From Streptacidiphilus jiangxiensis (GTDB lineage Bacteria > Actinomycetota > Actinomycetes > Streptomycetales > Streptomycetaceae): a stretch of 64,000 bases of DNA. Below the pieces are notes generated by a model, which had not been told where the DNA came from, searched no databases, and saw only the letters and a program-made list of their open reading frames with translations. Shown in pieces: positions 44,910-52,046 of the stretch (position 1 is its first letter; each line of letters begins with the position of its first letter). The position numbers and the translations under genes were made by a program. The stretch covers positions 248,001-312,000 of the forward strand of contig NZ_FOAZ01000006.1 in NCBI RefSeq assembly GCF_900109465.1, in the 5' to 3' direction.

Positions 44910-45905
44910 TCACAGGAGCGGGGTCAGGAAGGCCAGCAGCCACAGCAGTTCGGCGGCCAGCAGACGACGGTCGGTGAGCAGCAGGTCCTCGACGCGGGTC
45001 ACCGGGCGGCGCGAGGCGAGGCGGTCGAAGCGCAGCAGCGCGTAGAGCAGTGGGAGCGCGCTCAGCAGGTGCCAGGCGCGGGTGGCGGGTGGTCCGGCGC
45101 CCGGCTGGCCGACACCCGACGCCCAGGCCAGGTACGCGGCGACGGTGGCGGTGAGCAGGAGCGTGCGCAGCAGTCGGAGCCCTCGCGGACCGTAGTGGGC
45201 CAGGGCGGGCCGGTGCCGGGCGGCGGCGGCACCGAGCAGTTGTGCCTCGGCGGCGCGTTTGGCCGCGGCCACCAGCAGTGCGCCCAGGCTGCAGACGACC
45301 AGGAACCAGCCTGACAGCGGGATCCGCGAGGCGACCGCGCCGCCGACCGCCCGCAGCACGAAGGCCGAGGCCAGCACGGCGAGTTCGACGCCGGGCAGGT
45401 GCTTGAGCGCGAGCGAGTAGCCGACGCTGAGCCCCAGGTACCCGGCGAGCACGGCGGTGAAGCCCCACCCGGGCACGGCCGCGGCGAGCGCGAGGGCGCC
45501 GAGCGCGAACAGCACGGCGCAGTGCCACCCCTGCGCCGGTGTCAGCTCCCCTGACGCCAGCGGGCGCCGCCGCTTGGCGGGGTGGCGCCGGTCGCGGTCG
45601 AGGTCGGCGAGGTCGTTGACGCAGTAGCCGGCCGCGGCGGCCAGCGTGAACGCGCCGACGGCGAGGACGAGGTCGACGGGTCCGCGGCCGTCCCGCCCGG
45701 TCGTGCCCGCCGCCAACGGCGCTGCCAGCACCAGCAGGTTCTTCGGCCACTGCCGCGGCCTGGCCGTGCGCAGGGCGGCTCGCGCGGTGCGGGCCGGGTC
45801 GGCGCGCGGAGGGGCGGCCGGTGGCGGCGCCGGGCGGGCGGTCTGCGCGGTTCGCCCGGCGCGCCCGGTTCGCCCGGTTCGTACGGGGCTCGGGACGCTG
45901 CTCAT
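44910..45905 (-). CDS. UbiA family decaprenyl-phosphate phosphoribosyltransferase-like
   Basis: The 331-residue integral membrane prenyltransferase has about eight helices after a basic, Pro-rich N-terminus (residues 1-48). RPRQWPKNLLVLAAPL and NDLADLDRDRRHP followed by KRRRPLASG match the Asp-rich motif of DPPR synthases (Rv3806c type). YSLALKHLPGVELAVLASAFVLRA-type spacing also fits. It would join decaprenyl phosphate to phosphoribose from PRPP, feeding the DprE1-like enzyme. ATG 45905 is seven bases after the upstream gene stop. The three minus-strand genes 47142-43534 form an operon. Confidence 0.85.
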   Translation of the reverse strand: MSSVPSPVRTGRTGRAGRTAQTARPAPPPAAPPRADPARTARAALRTARPRQWPKNLLVLAAPLAAGTTGRDGRGPVDLVLAVGAFTLAAAAGYCVNDLADLDRDRRHPAKRRRPLASGELTPAQGWHCAVLFALGALALAAAVPGWGFTAVLAGYLGLSVGYSLALKHLPGVELAVLASAFVLRAVGGAVASRIPLSGWFLVVCSLGALLVAAAKRAAEAQLLGAAAARHRPALAHYGPRGLRLLRTLLLTATVAAYLAWASGVGQPGAGPPATRAWHLLSALPLLYALLRFDRLASRRPVTRVEDLLLTDRRLLAAELLWLLAFLTPLL

Positions 45906-45912
45906 CGCACGC

Positions 45913-47142
45913 TCATCCGGCACTCCGGGCGAAGACCGCCACGAAGTCGCGGCTGGTGGTGGAGTAGTAGCGGTCGGCGGGGCGCTGCTGGCCGTCGAGG
46001 AGCTTGACCGGGACCGGGTCGGCGCCGCCGACCGGGGGCCGGTAGTACATGAACGACATCCACGCGGGGTTGATGTCGAGCTGCATGGCCTCGACGCAGC
46101 CCGCGCGCTGCAGCAGATCGGCGAGCGTGCGGACGGACAGCGCCGGACCGTAGACGAAGACCACGCGGCCGTCGGCGGTGACGCCGATCCCGGAGCGCCA
46201 GACGAAGTACGCGCCGCCGATGGTGAGGCCCCACCCCGACTCGATGTTCGTGTCGACGCTCGCCGGGACCACACCGTGATCCACCAGCAGCCGCAGGTTC
46301 TGCCGCACGCCCACCACCTGGCCGGTCATCGACACGTCCCGGCCCCAGACGCCGACCGCGACGTGGCCGTCGCGGTAGAAGACCAGCGACGCGTCACCCG
46401 GCGTCAGCGTGCCGCGGGTGGTGCCGTCGAGGTAGAAGCCGCCACCGGATTCGTTGATCTTGAAGCCGCCGTTGAAGGTGGCGACAAGGTTCGTCCGACC
46501 TCCGGCGGGGACGTCGTAGGGCGCACCCCAGTTCGCCGGTCCGGGGTCGCTCCAGCCGGGGTGCAGTTCGAAGCGGAGCAGCCTCGGGTCCAGCGAGGCG
46601 ACGGCGGCGACGTAGGAGGTGTGCTGGGCGTCGGGCCGCAGGTAGGCGGCGATCACGGCGGGCCGGCCGGCGACGGTGCGCAGCACCTGCCAGGTGCCCT
46701 CGCCCGGCAGCGGCGGTCCGGCCGGCGGGACGAGCCGCGGCGGGAGGGCGACTACGGCTTTCCGGGGTGCCGCGTGGGCGACAGCCCCGCCGGGCGGCGC
46801 GGCGGGGCGCAGGGCGATGGCCGGTCGGCCGCCGACCCTGGGCGGGTGCAGGTCGTACTGAAGCGTCTCGACGAGCGTGACCACGGGACCGAGGTGGTTG
46901 TTGCGGCCCCAGTCGGCGACGCGCGCCGCGACGCTGTCGTCGCCGGGCGCGGTCAGGGCCTGTCCCAGCGACCAGCTGAGCCAGATCAGCAGCGCGGCCA
47001 GCGCCGCGGCCACGGCCCGCGCCCAGGGCCGCTGCGGAACGGCCCGGACCCGGCGCAGTTCCCGGGTGCACCGACGTCGGAACGGCCGGTCCGCGGCGGG
47101 CGCGCGTTCGTCCGTCCCCCGTCGCCGCACGAGCTCGGACAT
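45913..47142 (-). CDS. Membrane-anchored phosphodiester glycosidase (NAGPA domain) protein
   Basis: The 409-residue protein has a basic N-terminus and one signal-anchor helix (about residues 37-57, AVAAALAALLIWLSWSL). A C-terminal domain facing outside matches the phosphodiester N-acetylglucosaminidase family: ATFNGGFKINESGGGFYLDG, VGVRQNLRLLVDHG and MQLDINPAWMSFMYY. That family cleaves sugar-phosphodiester bonds, for example GlcNAc caps. Lying first in an operon with UbiA-like and DprE1-like genes, it may process a decaprenyl-linked or wall-linked sugar phosphate. This link is inference. ATG 47142 gives the best N-terminus. Confidence 0.82.
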   Translation of the reverse strand: MSELVRRRGTDERAPAADRPFRRRCTRELRRVRAVPQRPWARAVAAALAALLIWLSWSLGQALTAPGDDSVAARVADWGRNNHLGPVVTLVETLQYDLHPPRVGGRPAIALRPAAPPGGAVAHAAPRKAVVALPPRLVPPAGPPLPGEGTWQVLRTVAGRPAVIAAYLRPDAQHTSYVAAVASLDPRLLRFELHPGWSDPGPANWGAPYDVPAGGRTNLVATFNGGFKINESGGGFYLDGTTRGTLTPGDASLVFYRDGHVAVGVWGRDVSMTGQVVGVRQNLRLLVDHGVVPASVDTNIESGWGLTIGGAYFVWRSGIGVTADGRVVFVYGPALSVRTLADLLQRAGCVEAMQLDINPAWMSFMYYRPPVGGADPVPVKLLDGQQRPADRYYSTTSRDFVAVFARSAG

Positions 47143-47225
47143 CCCTGGCCACTTCCTTCGGCCGCGCCCTCCATCCTCCCACGGGACGCCCGTCGCGGCG
47201 GGTCCGTGCGCGGGCAGCACGACCG

Positions 47226-47345
47226 TCAGGCGCCGCGCCATCGGACGAGCGGCAGGAAGACCTCGTCGACCTTCCCGGGCAGGCCGTGGGAGCCGAAGGC
47301 CGCCTTCCACGCACTGGCGGCATACGGCCGCGAGCGGCGCGAACG
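47226..47345 (-). pseudogene. Possible remnant of a coding C-terminus
   Basis: In the 310-base gap 47143-47452 the minus strand reads RPYAASAWKAAFGSHGLPGK, then VDEVFLPLVRWRGA before a stop at 47226. It looks protein-like, but the upstream frame has no start and no clear continuation. It could be the tail of a lost gene or chance. The rest of the gap should hold the promoters of the two divergent genes. Confidence 0.25.
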
Positions 47346-47452
47346 TCGGCCCGCAGGCGGGGAATCCGGGGCGGCAAGGCCCTTGGCTGTTGAGCCCGCA
47401 CTCCCTACTGTCGAGTAGCGATTGAGATGGACACTTCATCAGGGAGCCCAGC

Positions 47453-48694
47453 ATGCGAGCCATCGGCACCTTACGCACCGCCCTCGTCCTGACGGGCGGC
47501 GCCCTTCTGCTCGCCGTCGGCCTGAACGGGCCGACCGCCGGAGCCGCACAGGCCGCCACCGGCGCGGGGGCGGCGACGACGGACGGACTGCGCGACGTCA
47601 TCGTCGTGGGAAACAGCCAGGCCGGGACGGTGAGCTTCATCGACGCCCACACCTTCGCCAACCTCGGGTCACTGAACGTCACCGCCGACGCCCAGCAGCG
47701 GATCTCCCAGATGGACCCGGTCCAGTGGGCCGGCTTCCAGACCGTCACCTCGGTCGAGGGAGGCACCCGCTGGGTCGACGACGCGCAGCTCTCGCCGGAC
47801 GGACGGCGGCTCTACGTCTCCCGAGGCAACCTCGACGACGTGGCCGCCTACGACATCGCCACCGGCGTCCAGATCTGGCGCACCCGCCTCGACGGCTTCA
47901 AGGCCGACCACGCCGCGCTCTCCCCCGACGGCACCCGCTACGTCGTTTCCGCCACCACCGCACAGAAGGCCGAGGTCCTCGACACCGCGACCGGCGCCGT
48001 CGTCGGCTCCTTCCCGACCGGAACCTACCCGCACCAGAACGACTACAGCGCGGACGGCCGGTACATCTACAACTCCAGCATCGGCGTCACCTCGCTGCCG
48101 CAGTCGCTGGAGTGGGCCAAGGGCACGTTCCAGCTGACCAAGGTCGACGCGCAGTCCCTCAAGGTCGTGCAGACCTGGCTGTTCCCGCACGGCATCCGCC
48201 CGAACAGCATCGAGTCGGACGGCCGGACGATGTTCACCGACCTGTCCTACCTCAACGGCTTCGCGCGGTTCGACCTCGGCACCGGGCAGCAGGTGCACAC
48301 CTACCCGATGCCGTACAGCGCGGCCGGAGCGGCCCTCAGCCCCGACAGCTACCCGCAGAACTCGGCGCACCACGGCCTGGCTCTGTCCGGCAACGACTCC
48401 CGTGTCTGCGACGCGGGCACCATCGACGACTACGCAGCGATCGTCCGGGTCTCCGACGGCACCACGGTGGGCACCGTCGGCTACCCGACCGGGAGCCTTC
48501 CCTACTGGGCCACCAGCAGCGCGGACGGCAGCCTCTGCTTCGTCTCGCTCAGCAAGGCCGACGCGGTGTCCGTGATCGACTATGCGACCGGGACGGAGCT
48601 CGCCCGGACACCGGTCGGCGCGTTCCCGCAGCGCGAGCGCACGGGCGCGATCGACCCCGCCGTCCTGCGGGGCCTCTCCCCGGCAGCGGGGTGA
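47453..48694 (+). CDS. Secreted YncE/YVTN-type beta-propeller protein
   Basis: The 413-residue protein starts with a Sec signal peptide (MRAIGTLRTALVLTGGALLL, cleavage near AQA-AT at residue 36). The mature part is a propeller of YVTN-like blades: VIVVGNSQAGTVSFIDAHTF, LSPDGRRLYVSRGNLDDVAAYDIATG, LSPDGTRYVVSATTAQKAEVLDT, GSLCFVSLSKADAVSVIDYATG. It likely binds or processes something outside the cell; no catalytic residues can be named. ATG 47453 has CAGGGAG upstream. It is divergent from the glycosidase operon. Confidence 0.85.
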   Translation: MRAIGTLRTALVLTGGALLLAVGLNGPTAGAAQAATGAGAATTDGLRDVIVVGNSQAGTVSFIDAHTFANLGSLNVTADAQQRISQMDPVQWAGFQTVTSVEGGTRWVDDAQLSPDGRRLYVSRGNLDDVAAYDIATGVQIWRTRLDGFKADHAALSPDGTRYVVSATTAQKAEVLDTATGAVVGSFPTGTYPHQNDYSADGRYIYNSSIGVTSLPQSLEWAKGTFQLTKVDAQSLKVVQTWLFPHGIRPNSIESDGRTMFTDLSYLNGFARFDLGTGQQVHTYPMPYSAAGAALSPDSYPQNSAHHGLALSGNDSRVCDAGTIDDYAAIVRVSDGTTVGTVGYPTGSLPYWATSSADGSLCFVSLSKADAVSVIDYATGTELARTPVGAFPQRERTGAIDPAVLRGLSPAAG

Positions 48695-48713
48695 GCGGTC
48701 CTGCCCCCCCGGC

Positions 48714-49178
48714 TCAGCCGTGCTTGAGGCTGCGGCTGCGCCCGCGGAACTCGGCCACGACCTCGTCGCCGCGACGGACGGTCACGTCGTAGACGCCGCT
48801 GCGCCCGTAACGGGTGCGCTCCTCGGCGGTGGCGACCAGTTCGTCGCCCTCCAGGACCGGCGCCACGAAGACGATGTCCGCCCCGGCCGCCACGGTGACC
48901 GGCCCGTACGTGTTGCAGGCACAGGCGAAGGCCGAGTCCGCGAGCAGGAAGACGTAGCCGCCGTGGCCGATCCGGTGGCCGTTGACCATGGCCGCGGTGA
49001 CCTTCATCCGCAGCACGGCACGGCCCGGGGCCAGTTCGTCGAGGTGGATGCCGAGCGCGGCGGAGGCGGTGTCGGCGGCGAGCATGGCGCGAGCGGCGGC
49101 GAGGCCGGTGTCGGCGCCGTCACGGTTGTCGGCGCCGTCACGGTTGTCGGGGGCGTCGGCGGGGATCGGGGCGGTCAT
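48714..49178 (-). CDS. PaaI-type hotdog thioesterase
   Basis: The 154-residue hotdog-fold protein matches PaaI/phenylacetic-acid thioesterases: LGIHLDELAPGRAVLRMKV, VNGHRIGHGGYVFLLADSAFACACN and GADIVFVAPVLEGDELVATAEE, then YDVTVRRGDEVVAEFRGRS. The catalytic area is GHGGYVFLLAD. It hydrolyses aryl- or acyl-CoA. No paa genes are nearby, so it may act in general CoA-ester clearance. Residues 10-24 repeat DNRDGA because of an 18-bp tandem DNA repeat near 49110-49150. ATG 49178 is the natural start. Confidence 0.88.
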   Translation of the reverse strand: MTAPIPADAPDNRDGADNRDGADTGLAAARAMLAADTASAALGIHLDELAPGRAVLRMKVTAAMVNGHRIGHGGYVFLLADSAFACACNTYGPVTVAAGADIVFVAPVLEGDELVATAEERTRYGRSGVYDVTVRRGDEVVAEFRGRSRSLKHG

Positions 49179-49265
49179 GGCTGGAGGGTATCCGCCGCGC
49201 GACATCACCCGGGCGCGCGCCCCGGGCAGCCCTGCCCGCGCGCGGCCGTGTCCGACAATGGCGGG

Positions 49266-49952
49266 ATGGCCGACACCTCTCTGCTCCCCGGCCTGGACGT
49301 GGCCTGGGTCTGCCTGGGCAGCCTCGGCGGCGCGGTCGCCACCGTCCTTGCCGCGTGGGCGGCGCGGGCCGAGGGCGACGTGCGCGCGGGCTGGCGCTGG
49401 TGGGTCACCGCAGGCGACGCCTGGACGGCGGGCGACAGCTGGCTGACCAACATCACCGTGGTGACCGGCGTGCTGACCTCGATGTGGTCCCGGCTCACCT
49501 TCAGCGGCGGGGTGCTCAGCACCGGCTCCGCCGACGCCACCGTCTTCGTCCTGTTCCTGGTCTTCACGGCAGCCGCCGCGCTCGCCCCGGTCATCTACGC
49601 CGCCTGTGCGGCGGGCGGCACCGGCGCGGCGGGCGATTCGGTCACCGGAACGGCCTTCGGGTACCTGCTGGCGGCGACGGCCGTCCTGCTGGGCACCTTC
49701 GGCATGATGGCCGCCCTCGCGGTCTTCGTCTGGGACGCCCTCGCCCCGACCCCCGCCAGCCGCTCGATCGTCCTTCCCTTCCTCGGACTGGGCGCCGCCC
49801 TGACGGCCGTCTACGCATTCCGCACCATCACCGCCGTCCTGCGCCACCACGCGACCGTGCCGGGAGCGGCGTCGCCGTCCGTGCCGAGTCCCACCCCCTC
49901 GTCCTCGTTCCTCGTCGGCAGCCGACCCTCCCGGCGTTCGGCCACCCTGTGA
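49266..49952 (+). CDS. Four-helix membrane protein, unknown function
   Basis: The 228-residue product has four hydrophobic helices (about residues 12-32, 85-110, 122-150 and 160-190) and a Ser/Pro-rich cytoplasmic-type tail (PSVPSPTPSSSFLVGSRPSRR). The stretch between helices 1 and 2 is rich in Trp, Thr and Gly (WRWWVTAGDAWTAGDSW) and may lie at the outer face. I do not recognise the family. ATG 49266 is taken because the hydrophobic N-terminus begins right after it. It precedes a MarR gene on the same strand by 49 bases. Confidence 0.65.
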   Translation: MADTSLLPGLDVAWVCLGSLGGAVATVLAAWAARAEGDVRAGWRWWVTAGDAWTAGDSWLTNITVVTGVLTSMWSRLTFSGGVLSTGSADATVFVLFLVFTAAAALAPVIYAACAAGGTGAAGDSVTGTAFGYLLAATAVLLGTFGMMAALAVFVWDALAPTPASRSIVLPFLGLGAALTAVYAFRTITAVLRHHATVPGAASPSVPSPTPSSSFLVGSRPSRRSATL

Positions 49953-49972
49953 ACCCTCGGTCTTTTGCTTTT

Positions 49973-50003
49973 GATACTCCGAAATCGTAGTATCCGAAAT
50001 CGT
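49973..50003. promoter_or_regulatory. Dyad and direct repeat over the marR start
   Basis: GATACT (49973-49978) and AGTATC (49989-49994) form a dyad with a 10-base centre. The centre CCGAAATCGT (49979-49988) is repeated exactly at 49994-50003 and runs into the GTG start at 50002. No ribosome site is seen, so the mRNA may be leaderless and the repressor would sit on the promoter and start together. Confidence 0.6.
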
Positions 50004-50436
50004 GAGAATCGACACCGTGCCCGCCGACCCCTCGCCGCTGCTCGCCCTGCAACGGGCGACACACGCGACGCTGCAGCTGATCACCGGCGAGCTCGCCGCT
50101 CTCGAGATGACCGCCTCCGAGATCAACGCGCTGGCCAACCTCGCCGACGGAGCACCTCGCACGGTGTCCCAGCTCGGCGCGGCGGTCGGGGCCCGGCCGA
50201 CGACGCTGACCAGCGTGCTCGACCGGCTGGAGCGCCGGGGTCTCGTCACGCGCGGGGCCCGGGCCGGCGACCGGCGGGCCGTGGTGGTCGAGCTGACGCC
50301 CGCCGGACGCGCCGCCGCCGGGCAGGTGCGGGCGACCTTCGGCGCACTGGAGCGGCGCGCGCTGGCCGGACTCCCGCCGGAGGCGGTCGCCGGGTTCCAC
50401 CAGGTCCTGCAGGCACTGACGGAGGTGTCGTCATGA
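50002..50436 (+). CDS. MarR family transcriptional regulator
   Basis: The 144-residue protein is a winged-helix MarR regulator. Helix-turn-helix and wing are at about residues 40-95: INALANLADGAPRTVSQLGAAVG, PTTLTSVLDRLERRGLVTR, and GDRRAVVVELTPAGR. It forms an operon with the next gene through an ATGA overlap and probably represses its own promoter through the repeats at 49973-50003. The ligand is unknown. GTG 50002 lies in the operator, and a later GTG at 50017 is possible. Confidence 0.88.
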   Translation: MRIDTVPADPSPLLALQRATHATLQLITGELAALEMTASEINALANLADGAPRTVSQLGAAVGARPTTLTSVLDRLERRGLVTRGARAGDRRAVVVELTPAGRAAAGQVRATFGALERRALAGLPPEAVAGFHQVLQALTEVSS

Positions 50437-50852
50437 ACACTGTCTCCCCCTCCCCCGAGTTCCAGGCGCTGATGGGCGAGGTGATGGCCGGGGCGGAGCG
50501 CTTCGGCCACCGGCAGCACGTGCAGCTCACCTGGCTGGCGGTGCGCCGCCACGGGGTGTCCACCGCTGCGGACGTGGTCGGCGAGGGCATCCGCGCGACG
50601 GCGACGGCCGCCGGCGCCCCGCAGAAGTTCCACGTCACCATGACCCGGGCCTGGGTCGAGCTGGTCGCCCACCACGCCGCAGCCTTGGCGGAGGCCGCCG
50701 ACTCGTTCGACGCGTTCGCCCGGTCCAGTCCCGAACTGCTCGACAGGACGCTGCTCTCCCGCTTCTACCGCCCGGCGACTCTGGCCGGTGATGCCGCTCG
50801 CACAGGGTGGGTCGAGCCCGATCTCGCACCGTTCCCCTGGCAGCACACCTGA
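50433..50852 (+). CDS. Hypothetical protein cotranscribed with marR
   Basis: The 139-residue protein is helical and soluble. It carries AERFGHRQHVQLTWLAVRR, PQKFHVTMTRAWVELVAHH, SPELLDRTLLSRFYRP and TGWVEPDLAPFPW. From memory, proteins with the FGHxxHVxLTW and LLxRFYRPxTL pattern are common in actinobacteria, but no function is known to me. Two conserved His residues near the start and the His pair in the middle could bind a metal. It overlaps marR by ATGA, which suggests a common signal. Confidence 0.75.
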   Translation: MNTVSPSPEFQALMGEVMAGAERFGHRQHVQLTWLAVRRHGVSTAADVVGEGIRATATAAGAPQKFHVTMTRAWVELVAHHAAALAEAADSFDAFARSSPELLDRTLLSRFYRPATLAGDAARTGWVEPDLAPFPWQHT

Positions 50853-50921
50853 CGGGCGCCGCAACACGGGCGCGGTTAGCGTGGAGCGGTCTGCTCGCAC
50901 CCCGACGGAACGGAGCACACC

Positions 50922-51302
50922 GTGATCGAGAAGCTGGAGAACCTGCCCGAGGGCGTCATCGGTTTCAAGATCCACACCAAGCTCGCCGCCGAGGACTACC
51001 AGCAGGTGCTGGCCCCGGCAGTGGAGCAGGCCACCCAGGTGGGCCCGATCCGCTGCGTCCTGGTGATCGAGGAGTTCCACGGCATGACCGGCGGGGCCGT
51101 GAAGGACGACCTCAAGCTCGGCATGGAACACCTGCGCGGCTGGAAGCGCATCGCCGTCGTCACCGACATCGCCTGGATCAGCAACCTGACCGGCCTCTTC
51201 GGCTGGATGATCCCGGGCGAGACGAAGGTCTTCCCGCTCGCCGAGCAGCAGTCCGCGATCGCCTGGGCGGCGGAACCCGGCCCGGACCAGGCCTCGAACT
51301 AG
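50922..51302 (+). CDS. SpoIIAA-like (STAS-fold) protein
   Basis: The 126-residue protein matches the SpoIIAA-like family: LPEGVIGFKIHTKLAAEDYQ, RCVLVIEEFHGMTGGAVKDDL, WKRIAVVTDIAWISN and FGWMIPGETKVFPL. Members have a STAS/lipid-binding-like fold, and some may bind non-polar ligands. The role is unknown. GTG 50922 has CGGAACGGAG upstream, and TAGCGT at about 50877 could be its -10 box. Its stop overlaps by four bases with the end of the convergent MOSC gene. Confidence 0.85.
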   Translation: MIEKLENLPEGVIGFKIHTKLAAEDYQQVLAPAVEQATQVGPIRCVLVIEEFHGMTGGAVKDDLKLGMEHLRGWKRIAVVTDIAWISNLTGLFGWMIPGETKVFPLAEQQSAIAWAAEPGPDQASN

Positions 51303-51946
51303 GCGGTGCGCCCGCGCGCCGTCTCCAGGACCTCATCCGGCAGCGCCCGGGCCGCGAGCAGCCGTGGCAGGAGCTCCGGTTCGAGGGTGACCGCGCGGAA
51401 GACGAGAGCGACGGAGACGTCGTGGTCGGGACGGTCGAGGATCTCGACCGGCGCGCCGGACTCGATCACGCCCGGGGTGACCACCCGCAGGTAGGCGCCC
51501 GGGAGCGCGGCCCGGGTGAAGCGCTTGATCCAGCCGTCGCGCTCCAGCCACCCCTGGAACGTCCCGCAGGGAATGCGCGGGCAGGAGACCTCGAGCACCA
51601 CCTCCGGGCCGAGCCGCCACCGCTCGCCGACCAGCGCGCCGTTGACGTCGACGCCGAGCGTGGTGAGGTTCTCCCCGAAGACGCCGTTCGCCAACGGCCG
51701 GCCGAGCTCGGACTCCCAGCCGTCCAGGTCCTCGCGCGCATAGGCGTAGACGGCCTGGTCCACGCCGCCGTGGTGCTTCACGTCGTAGGCACGGTCCCCC
51801 GCGAGACCCACCTCCCCGGCGCCCTTGGGGCCGGGGACGCGGACGGCGACGGGGCCGTCGACGGGCCGCTTGTCGATACCGGTGGCCCGAAGTCCCTTCC
51901 ACGGGTTGGGACGCGGGTGACCGACGTTCACGGAGAGCAGCTTCAC
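51299..51946 (-). CDS. MOSC domain protein (YiiM type)
   Basis: The 215-residue protein matches MOSC proteins that bind molybdenum cofactor through a Cys: VGLAGDRAYDVKHHGGVDQAVYAY, FGENLTTLGVDVNGALVGERW, and the cofactor Cys in SCPRIPCGTFQGW. YiiM of Escherichia coli reduces N-hydroxylated compounds. It may share cofactor supply with the cox-like operon 8 kb away, though no direct link is seen. ATG 51946 gives the family N-terminus (MKLLSVNVGHPRP). Confidence 0.9.
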   Translation of the reverse strand: MKLLSVNVGHPRPNPWKGLRATGIDKRPVDGPVAVRVPGPKGAGEVGLAGDRAYDVKHHGGVDQAVYAYAREDLDGWESELGRPLANGVFGENLTTLGVDVNGALVGERWRLGPEVVLEVSCPRIPCGTFQGWLERDGWIKRFTRAALPGAYLRVVTPGVIESGAPVEILDRPDHDVSVALVFRAVTLEPELLPRLLAARALPDEVLETARGRTA

Positions 51947-51990
51947 CCGGACGACGCTACGGACCCCGTTCCCGCGGCGCGACTCAATTC

Positions 51991-52030
51991 CCGGCCCGGC
52001 CCGGCCCGGCTCGGCCCGGCCCGGCTCGGC
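51991..52030. repeat. 5-bp tandem repeat (CCGGC)n
   Basis: Eight consecutive 5-bp units, six CCGGC and two TCGGC, lie between the MOSC promoter and the end of the mannosidase gene. It is a small GC microsatellite in a 100-base intergenic gap. Confidence 0.85.
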
Positions 52031-52046
52031 GAAGCCGTGGCGCGCG

